The notes beneath the pieces are model-generated. The model did not search any database and was not told where the DNA came from. It saw only the letters and a list, made by a program, of their open reading frames with translations. From Bacteroidales bacterium (GTDB lineage Bacteria > Bacteroidota > Bacteroidia > Bacteroidales > P3): a stretch of DNA of 19,675 bases. This document shows, in pieces, positions 6,208 through 13,006 of this stretch. The stretch lies in the NCBI GenBank assembly GCA_900771365.1, contig CAAGNU010000302.1, positions 1 through 19,675 of the forward strand, in the 5' to 3' direction. The translations under genes and the position numbers were made by a program. How positions within the stretch are numbered: position 1 is the stretch's first letter; each line of letters starts with the position of its first letter.

Positions 6208-7199
6208 TCTGTGATTTTTTTTGGTGCCTTGGGGTGGAGTTGGTTGTGGGTCATCTGGAGTTGGTCGCGGACCACTTTGAGGTGGTCGGAGGGTTTCTTG
6301 GAGATGAGGGGGCGCTTCATGTTGCGCTTCATGATGCTGAGGCTCTGCTGATGATTGACGAAATGGAGCTCGGTGCCGACGTTTTCGCCTTCGCCGTCGA
6401 TGTTGACCCATTTATCAATGTTGCCTGCTACCCATATTTCGTGGGCTTTGAACATCTCGACGTGCTGGGAGAGCTCGAAGTGGTTTGCATATACGAGAGG
6501 ACCCGTGATGGGGACGTGCTCGATGGGTATCTTATCGACGATGCTGATGTCGATGAGGCCGTCGTCGAGCTTGGCTTGAGGAGCCACGGCGGCGTTGTAG
6601 CCGAACTGGTTGGAGTTGGCGAAGGTAGTGAACCAGGCTTTGCGTTTGATTTCTTTGCCGTCGAAGACGAAGGTGTAGTCCTTTGATTCGTAGGTGGGGT
6701 ACTCGCGGAGGATGAGGTTGAGGTAGGCGGAGAAGCCACGGAGCTTGGCGGACTTCATGAGGCGGGCGATAAAGGCATCGAAGCCTACGCCTGCTATGCT
6801 GGCGATGTAGAACTTGTCGTTGAGGGTGATGGTGTCGATTTTGCCAGGGTTGTCCTGGTTGAGGACGCGGATGGCGAGGGCGGGGGTGAGGGGTATCTTC
6901 ATGCAGCGGGCGAGGCCGTTGCCGCTTCCGCAGGGGATGATGCCGAGGGTTGCGTTGCTGCCATACATGCCGGCGATAACGTCGTTCACGCTACCGTCTC
7001 CGCCCACGGCGGTGATGATGTCGAATCCTTCGTCGGCACCTTGGCGGGCGAGCTCGGTGCCGTGGTGGATATGCTCGGTATAGCGAACCTCATGGTCGTA
7101 GAGGTCGTGGTTCAGGTTATCGTTGAGCAGGCGTTCAATCTTTTTCTGACGTCCGACACCCGAGATGGGGTTGACGATTACTAACATCCTTTTTTTCAT
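6204..7199 (-). CDS. Diacylglycerol kinase-family lipid kinase
   Basis: The 331-residue product has the DAGK catalytic signature: LVIVNPISG (6-14) in the nucleotide-binding loop, AVGGDGSVNDVIAG (64-77), and GIIPCGSGNGLAR (86-98). These match the DagK/YegS/BmrU group (COG1597), which phosphorylates lipid substrates such as diacylglycerol; some members act on sphingoid bases or other lipids. Bacteroidales contain sphingolipids, so the substrate is left open. Start choice: the frame opens at 7265, but its first 22 codons are repeat-derived and ATG 7199 (MKKRMLVIVNP) is where homology should begin. It sits downstream of an LtaS-like transferase. LtaS-type enzymes release diacylglycerol when they use phosphatidylglycerol, so a kinase recycling that product would fit. 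The link is inferred. Confidence 0.9.
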   Translation of the reverse strand: MKKRMLVIVNPISGVGRQKKIERLLNDNLNHDLYDHEVRYTEHIHHGTELARQGADEGFDIITAVGGDGSVNDVIAGMYGSNATLGIIPCGSGNGLARCMKIPLTPALAIRVLNQDNPGKIDTITLNDKFYIASIAGVGFDAFIARLMKSAKLRGFSAYLNLILREYPTYESKDYTFVFDGKEIKRKAWFTTFANSNQFGYNAAVAPQAKLDDGLIDISIVDKIPIEHVPITGPLVYANHFELSQHVEMFKAHEIWVAGNIDKWVNIDGEGENVGTELHFVNHQQSLSIMKRNMKRPLISKKPSDHLKVVRDQLQMTHNQLHPKAPKKITD

Positions 7200-7210
7200 G
7201 GCAGTCTTTT

Positions 7211-7268
7211 TAATTGAGAATTGAGAATTAGGGCGGTTGCCGTCATTTGTCAGTTCACAAATCACAAA
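7211..7268. repeat. Composite GC-core repeat between lipid kinase and sulfatase genes
   Basis: Left GAGAATT words (7211-7230), core GGGCGGTTGCCGTC (7231-7244), right CAGTTCACAAATCACAAAT (about 7250-7268). The two flanks are not complementary to each other, so the word type can differ on each side of one core. The right flank supplies the TGA stop of the sulfatase gene (7262-7264). Confidence 0.85.
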
Positions 7269-9226
7269 TGGTTGTTGATGAGGCGGTTGTTGTATTGTTG
7301 CACGATGGCTTTGAGTTTGTTGGTGTTGCCTTCTTCTTTCTCGGGGGAGAGGAGGGCGACACCGTCCTTGGTCTCCAGTTGGTAGAAGCCGTTACCGTAG
7401 GCTATCTGCCAGCCGTCCGTTGGGTTGCGGAAGGCACTCGTGCCGAAGCAGACTGTGTGAGTCTGGATGCCGAGGTAGTCGAGGAGAGTGGGCATGATGT
7501 CGGTCTGTTGCATGAGGCGGGGATAGACCTTGTGGGTGCTCCATGTGAGGCCGTATTCTGGCACCATGACCTCTTCATAGTAGGGGAGGTAGAACATCAT
7601 TGGGATGCGATACCAGCCGTTGTAGTCGTTATATTCGGGGGTGAGGCCTTGGCCGCTATGGTCGGCTGTGATGACGAAGATGGTGTTCTGATACCATTTG
7701 GTCTTGCGGGCCTCGTCGAAGAATTTTCTCAGTGCGTTGTCGGAGTACATCACCACGCGGCAGAGGGGGTGGGGACCTTCAATGAAGTCGCCCTCATGTT
7801 CGGGCTGCATGGTGTAGGGGTGGTGAGAGGAGAGCGTGAATACGCCTGCCATGAAAGGCTGTTCGAATGTGCTGAGCTTGCGCACCATGTACTGGAGGAA
7901 GAATTCATCGTAAATACCCCAGCAGCCGTCGTAGTCGGACTTCTTGGAGTAGCGGTCGGCCATGTATTCGTTTTTGCCGTAGTACTTTTGGAAGCCGAAG
8001 CGTTCGCACATCTTGTCGAACGACATCACTCCGTTGTGGCTGCCGTGGAAGAAGGCTGTGTGATAGCCGTTCTCGTGCAGGATGGCGGGGAGGGCGTGGT
8101 AGTTGTTGCCGGCATAGTCGCTCATGTTGAGCGGGAAGGGCATAAGTGTGGGCACGGAACTGAAGATGGCGGGGATGCCTTCGATGGACTTCTTGCCGTT
8201 AGCGCGGCCTTGATAGACCACGCTGTGCTGGGCGAGGGAGTCGAGGAAGGGGGTGAAGCTCTGCTTGGCGTTCTTGTTGTAGCAGCCCATGTACTCTTGG
8301 GAGAAGCTCTCTAAAACGATTACAACCACGTTCTTGCGGCTGAAATGGCTGTGGCCGAGTGTGTCTTGGACCTCAAATATGCCGTCATTCGGCTGCCAGC
8401 CTATCCCATTTTCGCCTTCCCAGTTAATCATTGCCTCATCGGGGCTGAATGCAGGGTTAAAGAGTGCCGTGGCCTGTTTTGCATCCATGAAGTCCTGCTC
8501 GTGCAGGGTGCCGCCTTTGAGGGTGGAGATGATGCTGTAGGTGCTGTTGGTCACCATGGCGCTGTTCTTGTGCTGTGAGAACATGGCGGGGTCGTGCCAT
8601 CTCTTCTCCTTGAGGAAGTTGTTGTTGATGATGAAGAAGATGCAGGCTGCGCCGATGAGGAGCGTGAGGGTGTTGGCCACGATGAATTTGCGGTATTTGA
8701 TGCGCTCGGCGAGGTGAATCTTGCTGTTGAGCCAGAAGAAGAGCACCACGACAACGATAGCGAAGACGGTAGCCTGCCAATAGTCTATCACGAAGTGGCT
8801 CCAGAGGCTGCCCATGTCTCCGCTTATGCCGAGGTAGCTGAATATCTCGCCGCTGAGACGGCGGTAGGTGTATTGATAGTAGGCTGCGTCGCAGGTGTTG
8901 GCGATGAGGATGAACAGCACGGGGATACAGTAGAACAGCACCTCGACGATGCCGTGATAGACCTTGTTCCAACGGAAGCGGAAGGGGATGATGTTTGCGA
9001 AGAAGTAGGGGATGAGCATGATGCCCACGGTGGCGGCACCGAAGACGATGTTGCCCCATATGATGGGACGCCATTCTGCCCAGCCGTCAACGTGGAAGAT
9101 GCGGGTGTTGTTGAGGTAAAAGAATGTTTGAGCAACTAATAGGAGAAACAAGGCCAGGACGACCTTGGAGAAAAGGTATGCGAGTATGCTGTTGGTGTTT
9201 ATCCACCAGTTCTTTTTTCTGTTCAT
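7262..9226 (-). CDS. LtaS-like membrane sulfatase/phosphoglycerol transferase
   Basis: The 654-residue protein has five membrane segments (about 13-33, 57-78, 93-110, 150-168, 180-200) followed by an extracytoplasmic sulfatase-fold domain, the architecture of lipoteichoic acid synthase. Metal and catalytic positions can be matched: VVIVLESF with Glu306, GKKSIEG with Ser347 in place of the usual catalytic Thr, and FVITADHSGQG with Asp522-His523. Gram-negative Bacteroidota make no classical lipoteichoic acid, so the likely reaction is transfer of phosphoglycerol or phosphoethanolamine to an envelope glycan or lipid. The substrate is not readable. Its ATG overlaps the TGA of the GldB gene (ATGA), which indicates translational coupling. 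Confidence 0.92.
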   Translation of the reverse strand: MNRKKNWWINTNSILAYLFSKVVLALFLLLVAQTFFYLNNTRIFHVDGWAEWRPIIWGNIVFGAATVGIMLIPYFFANIIPFRFRWNKVYHGIVEVLFYCIPVLFILIANTCDAAYYQYTYRRLSGEIFSYLGISGDMGSLWSHFVIDYWQATVFAIVVVVLFFWLNSKIHLAERIKYRKFIVANTLTLLIGAACIFFIINNNFLKEKRWHDPAMFSQHKNSAMVTNSTYSIISTLKGGTLHEQDFMDAKQATALFNPAFSPDEAMINWEGENGIGWQPNDGIFEVQDTLGHSHFSRKNVVVIVLESFSQEYMGCYNKNAKQSFTPFLDSLAQHSVVYQGRANGKKSIEGIPAIFSSVPTLMPFPLNMSDYAGNNYHALPAILHENGYHTAFFHGSHNGVMSFDKMCERFGFQKYYGKNEYMADRYSKKSDYDGCWGIYDEFFLQYMVRKLSTFEQPFMAGVFTLSSHHPYTMQPEHEGDFIEGPHPLCRVVMYSDNALRKFFDEARKTKWYQNTIFVITADHSGQGLTPEYNDYNGWYRIPMMFYLPYYEEVMVPEYGLTWSTHKVYPRLMQQTDIMPTLLDYLGIQTHTVCFGTSAFRNPTDGWQIAYGNGFYQLETKDGVALLSPEKEEGNTNKLKAIVQQYNNRLINNHL

Positions 9227-10212
9227 TTGGGTCTGTAATTAGATTTGCTCAGAATCTTCTGGGCGTCAGTTTCTGCAAAAAGTTCCTGCATCGTGGTGCC
9301 GGTGTTCTTCATGTATTGGCTCACGATGTGCCAGCCGATATAATCGGTGGTGCGGGGCGACGAGTCGCGGAAAGCGTTAGTCTTGGGAGCGTCGTCGATA
9401 AAGTTGTGGAAGCGCATGTAGTCGGTTTCGTAGAGCAGCTTGCTCTGGAGAAAATAGCTCCAGACGTGCTCTTCGTTCTGTTCCATCCATTTAATCTGGT
9501 CGGAAGTGTAGCGCATGAGGATGCTGTCGGGGGCATCTTCGAGCACCTGCTGGGCAAAGTATATGGCCTTGCCTTCGGAAATCATGTAGTCGAGCATAGA
9601 CATATCGCGATCCTGGGGGATGACGATGTTCTGGCGTGCTATGGCGGTCATGCAGTCCGTGACGAGGAAATCCTTGCGGCTCTGCTGAACCAGAAAGATG
9701 GGGCTGTTGAAGTAGCCGTAGCGTTCGGTGTAGGGGAGGATGTACTGGTCGAGGCTGATGATGAGCTCGTGGCTGTTGCAGCCCACGCGCATATCATAGT
9801 TGAACATGCCGGACACAAAGGTATAAACCTTGTCGTAGCGGATGCTGGGCATAATCTTCTCGGCCTGTTTGAGAGCCTTGCCGAGGGCTTCGGCTTCGGG
9901 CTGCATGTCGCCGAAAACGCTGTCGACGATGCGGTAGATGTCCTTCATCGTGGGGTCTTCAACGAAGCCTGCCACCATCTGCATGAAGTCGGGATTGTTG
10001 GGTTGGAAGTTGAGGAGGTCGGTGTTGTACTCGTTCTGGAGGGACATCAGCTTGCTTTGCAGCTGGGCTGTGGGAGTCTCGAAAAGCACTTTGTCGAAAC
10101 GGTGCAGCTGCACAGCCTCGTCAGGTGAGTGGTGGCAGGCGGCCATCAAGGCGAAGGCGGCCAGAGCCATCAAGAGCGTTACGGATTTTCTTCTGTACTT
10201 AGTCAAAATCAT
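9223..10212 (-). CDS. gldB: GldB-family lipoprotein
   Basis: The 329-residue product begins with a basic N-terminus, a hydrophobic core and a lipobox-like LMAAC, with Cys26 as the likely lipidated residue. The remainder resembles GldB, a lipoprotein first found as needed for gliding in Flavobacterium but also present in non-gliding Bacteroidales, where its role is unclear. No other gld gene is visible here. The frame opens at 10272, but the first 20 codons derive from the repeat (encoding IHISQFTN), and ATG 10212 gives a normal signal peptide. The end overlaps the sulfatase start by 4 nt, so the two proteins are probably made together and may both act at the envelope. The family call rests on overall resemblance, not a short diagnostic motif. 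Confidence 0.8.
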   Translation of the reverse strand: MILTKYRRKSVTLLMALAAFALMAACHHSPDEAVQLHRFDKVLFETPTAQLQSKLMSLQNEYNTDLLNFQPNNPDFMQMVAGFVEDPTMKDIYRIVDSVFGDMQPEAEALGKALKQAEKIMPSIRYDKVYTFVSGMFNYDMRVGCNSHELIISLDQYILPYTERYGYFNSPIFLVQQSRKDFLVTDCMTAIARQNIVIPQDRDMSMLDYMISEGKAIYFAQQVLEDAPDSILMRYTSDQIKWMEQNEEHVWSYFLQSKLLYETDYMRFHNFIDDAPKTNAFRDSSPRTTDYIGWHIVSQYMKNTGTTMQELFAETDAQKILSKSNYRPK

Positions 10213-10355
10213 ATATATGTTTGTGAATTGTGAAATGTGGATTGTGGCTGCCGCCCTTATCTCTCGATACACTTCTCACTATTGTTTGAGAATTGGGAGG
10301 GGAAGCCGTCATCTCTCAATTCACTTCTCACATTTCACTATTCACATGTTTATAC
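10213..10355. repeat. Two composite repeats upstream of gldB, in opposite orientations
   Basis: First copy: GTGAATT and GTGAAAT words, then an inverted core GGCTGCCGCCC (10246-10256). Second copy: TTTGAGAATTG words, a diverged core GAGGGGAAGCCGTC (10297-10310), then TCTCAATTCAC, TTCTCAC and ATTTCACTATTCAC words to about 10346. Confidence 0.75.
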
Positions 10356-10362
10356 AATATAT

Positions 10363-10437
10363 AATAAATAGTGAACAGTGAGCGGTGAACGGCCGTAAGT
10401 GCAGTTCGGCTCACTGTTCACAGTTCACTTATTATTC
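10363..10437. repeat. Stem-loop repeat over the 3' end of the DUF349 gene
   Basis: GTGAACAGTGAGC (10371-10383) and GCTCACTGTTCAC (10409-10421) are a perfect 13-bp inverted repeat around a 25-nt centre. Outer AATAA and TTATT words extend the symmetry to about 10363 and 10435. The right arm contains the TAA stop of the DUF349 gene (10432-10434). It could slow or end transcription after that gene, but no T tract follows on the minus strand. Confidence 0.8.
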
Positions 10438-12360
10438 AGCGTTCTCTTCGTTCTTTTCCTCTTCGGACTCGTTGAGGATGCGGAGCTTGGCTTCGAGGAG
10501 AGCGATTTGCTGGCGGGTGTTCTGCATCTTCTTCTCGAACTCCTGCTTGAGGAGGTCGGCCTGCTTGCTGTTGGCGAGGAAGCCGAGGTTGTTCTCCCAG
10601 AGTTTGAGGTCGGCACGGAACTTCTCAATCTTGTCGAGGATGGTGGCTTTCTCGTTGTCCATGAAGCGCTTAGCGTTGCCGGAGAAGTTGTTGATGCGTT
10701 CGCGGTAGGAGGTCTCTTCGGCCTCGCGGGCAGAAATCTTCAATTTCTCGAAGATGCCGTCGAGGAGGCTGCGATACTCTTTCTGGACGCGGTCTTTCTC
10801 CTTCATGGGGACGTGACCGATTTCGGACCAGCGGCGCTGGAAGTCCTTGATAGCGGCGAGGTTCTCGTCCTTGTTGTCGCCAAACTGGTAGGCCTTCATC
10901 TCGTCGATAATGGCGTTCTTCTTGGTGAGGTTCTCGCTTTCGGTACTGCGGATATCCTTGAAATATTCGCCCTTCTTGGCAAAGAACTCGTCGCAGGCTC
11001 CGCGGAAGCGCCGCCAGATCTTGTCGCTCACCTTGCGGCTGGTGGCACCCACGGCCTTCCATTCGGCTTGGAGCTGGAGGAGTTCCTCGGTAGCGTTCTT
11101 CCAGTCTTCGCGTTTGGCGATAGCCTCGGCACGGAGGCAGAGGTCTAACTTTTTATTATAGTTCTCGGACTGTTCGTCGCGGATCTGTCCGAAGTGGAGT
11201 TTCTTGTCGGCATAGTGCTTGTCGATGATGCCCTTGAACTTGTTCCAGATTTCCTCGTTCTGCTCGCGGGGCACGGGGCCGATGCTCTTCCAGAGCTTCA
11301 GAAGCTCGTCGAGGGCCTCGGTGGTGTCGTTCCAGCTCTTGGTGCTTTGGGGCATCTCCTGAGTGAGCTCTTCGGCCTTGGCGATGAGAGCCTGCTTGGC
11401 GAGAAGGTTCTGGTCGAGCTCTTCCTTGCGCTGGTCGTAGTATTCGCGGCGGCGCTCGTCGATTTGGTTGGCGGCGTTGTTGAAGCGCTGCCAGGTCTCC
11501 TCGTTCTGCTCAGTGGGCACGGGACCGATTTCGCGCCACTGTGCGCGGAGCTCCTGGAGGCCTTTGAAGGCTTTGACCACGGAGGTTTCGACGATGAGCT
11601 CCTCGGCACGTTCGCAGAGTTGGATTTTCTGTTCGAGGTTGCGCTTGAGGTCGAGCATACGGAGCTCTTTGTTGATTTTCACTTTGTTGAAGAACTGCTC
11701 AATCAAAAAGTGGTAGTTCTGCCAAAGGTCGTTCATCTGCTCGCGGGGCACCTCGCCGATACTCTTCCATTTTTCCTGGATGGCGTTGAACTCGTCGTAG
11801 GTCTGCTTGAGCGTCTCCTCGTCCTTGTCGATGAGGGTGCGGAGCTCTTCGAGGATCTGCTGCTTGGCTTGGAGGTTGCGCTTTTTGGCGGCTTCCTGTT
11901 CTTCCTGCATCTTCTGGCGGCGGGTGCGGTAGGTGTCGTAGGCTTTGTGGAAAGCCTCGGCCACGGCATCGTTAGAGTACTGATACTCGTCCTTGTTGCC
12001 GCCGTCCGCGATAAAGGCTTCGAAGGCCTTCTTTTCAACCTCCTTGTTGAGGGTGTTGAACTGGTTGCGGATAGCGCTGACGCGGTTGCGAATCTTGCTG
12101 ACGTCGTTGTTCAGCAACTCGTTGAGGGCGGCAAGCAGTTCCTCGCGGCTGAGGGCGGAGTAGTCCACCTCGGGCTCGGCTTCTTGTTCGGCAGCCGTTT
12201 CGGCTGTGGCCTCAGGGGCTGTCTCGGCGACAGGCTCGGTATCGGCATTCGGGTTGATTGTGTTAGAGTCATTGTTTTCGGCAGCGGGGGCTGATTCCTC
12301 AACAATGGGCTGCGGCACGTCGTTTTGGACGTTTTGCTGCATTTCGTTCAGTTCTTCCAT
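10432..12360 (-). CDS. DUF349-repeat protein
   Basis: The 642-residue protein has no signal peptide and is rich in charged residues and predicted helix. An acidic, Ala/Pro-rich disordered region (1-65) is followed by five DUF349 units marked by a Trp and a G-x-(V/A) turn: W198 with IGEVPREQ, W275 with IGPVPTEQ, W357 with IGPVPREQ, W434 with VGATSRK, and W511 with IGHVPMKEK. Each unit is about 75-80 residues of three-helix type. The C-terminal 90 residues look like coiled coil (LLKQEFEKKMQNTRQQIALL). Such proteins are common in Bacteroidota and their function is not established. The frame extends to 12411, but ATG 12360 follows the promoter at 12446-12475 by a normal leader and gives the usual acidic start. 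Gene spacing to gldB is about 220 bp of repeats. Confidence 0.88.
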   Translation of the reverse strand: MEELNEMQQNVQNDVPQPIVEESAPAAENNDSNTINPNADTEPVAETAPEATAETAAEQEAEPEVDYSALSREELLAALNELLNNDVSKIRNRVSAIRNQFNTLNKEVEKKAFEAFIADGGNKDEYQYSNDAVAEAFHKAYDTYRTRRQKMQEEQEAAKKRNLQAKQQILEELRTLIDKDEETLKQTYDEFNAIQEKWKSIGEVPREQMNDLWQNYHFLIEQFFNKVKINKELRMLDLKRNLEQKIQLCERAEELIVETSVVKAFKGLQELRAQWREIGPVPTEQNEETWQRFNNAANQIDERRREYYDQRKEELDQNLLAKQALIAKAEELTQEMPQSTKSWNDTTEALDELLKLWKSIGPVPREQNEEIWNKFKGIIDKHYADKKLHFGQIRDEQSENYNKKLDLCLRAEAIAKREDWKNATEELLQLQAEWKAVGATSRKVSDKIWRRFRGACDEFFAKKGEYFKDIRSTESENLTKKNAIIDEMKAYQFGDNKDENLAAIKDFQRRWSEIGHVPMKEKDRVQKEYRSLLDGIFEKLKISAREAEETSYRERINNFSGNAKRFMDNEKATILDKIEKFRADLKLWENNLGFLANSKQADLLKQEFEKKMQNTRQQIALLEAKLRILNESEEEKNEENAE

Positions 12361-12445
12361 AGTGTGGTTTTCTTGTTTAGAATTAGTTCTGTCACATAGT
12401 GTTACAGACATTTGATTGGGTTAACTTTGTCGTAAAGACAATGTG

Positions 12446-12475
12446 CAAAGATACACATTTTTTGCAATATACAAA
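12446..12475 (-). promoter_or_regulatory. Bacteroidota promoter for the DUF349 gene
   Basis: On the minus strand TTTG (12472-12475) is followed after 18 nt by TATCTTTG (12446-12453), a good fit to the -33/-7 consensus. Transcription should start near 12440, giving a leader of about 80 nt to ATG 12360. Confidence 0.75.
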
Positions 12476-12721
12476 TTTATTTTTTTCAAATTGTTAAAAA
12501 AAAGTTTGTCCTACAGTCTCCAACAAAGGGCGTGGACGATGTGTAAGTTGCTAGAATATATTGATATATGAAATTGTCCCACGAAATCTTGGTGTAGGAT
12601 AAAAACATCATGATGGCAGCGTGCTGAGAGGTGGTGCATTATGAGGCGCTTTTGTGGAAGTGGATTTTGCTTTTTTTGAGAGGGTGGAGAATGCCCTGAA
12701 AAACTAAGGCGAGGCCGGGCT

Positions 12722-12843
12722 GAAACTTCGCTGTAGCTTCGCCGTAGCTTCGCCGTAGCTCCGAGGTAGCTCCGAGGTAGGTCCGACTAAAGGGCGAAAA
12801 AGGGTCGGAGCTACGTCGGACTTACCTCGGAGCTATGGCGAAG
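12722..12843. repeat. Tandem GTAGCTCCGAG-type words forming a 40-bp-arm inverted repeat
   Basis: About five tandem 11-12-nt words (TAGCTTCGCCG twice, TAGCTCCGAGG twice, then TAGGTCCGAC) end at 12787. After 16 nt (12788-12803) the reverse-complement words begin. Arm 12748-12787 matches the reverse complement of 12804-12843 at 35 of 40 positions. It would make a very stable hairpin in RNA or a cruciform in DNA. The design of tandem words, centre, inverted words echoes the shorter composite repeats elsewhere in the window. Confidence 0.88.
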
Positions 12844-12911
12844 GTGCCGCGTGATTCCACAGTTTGCCTGCCACAATTCACTCATTACTATTGGCGATTC
12901 GCAAACAATTT

Positions 12912-12943
12912 TTTGTCTATGTGGAAAATAAGTTGTATATTTG
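12912..12943 (+). promoter_or_regulatory. Bacteroidota promoter for leuS
   Basis: TTTG at 12912-12915, 20-nt spacer, TATATTTG at 12936-12943 followed by CAG. Expected start of transcription is near 12950, about 55 nt before the leuS ATG. Confidence 0.8.
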
Positions 12944-13006
12944 CAGATTGTCTGATTTTACGGAAAGAGTTGTAAAATACTAAGACACAACGACTAATTG
13001 AAGAGA

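Larger units (their letters stand above)
12412..13006. other. Divergent intergenic region between DUF349 gene and leuS
   Basis: No gene is visible in about 590 bp. It holds a promoter at each end (minus at 12446-12475, plus at 12912-12943) and the inverted array at 12722-12843. The segment 12480-12720 shows only an ATCATGAT palindrome near 12607-12615 and a T-rich run near 12671; I see nothing else in it. Confidence 0.6.

Noticed and set aside
7247..8314. 355-codon plus-strand open frame opposite the sulfatase gene, and similar long frames opposite DUF349 (10399-11148, 11194-12294)
   Set aside because: Val/Glu/Gly-rich antisense translations with no recognisable motif. The minus-strand genes in the same places have clear families.
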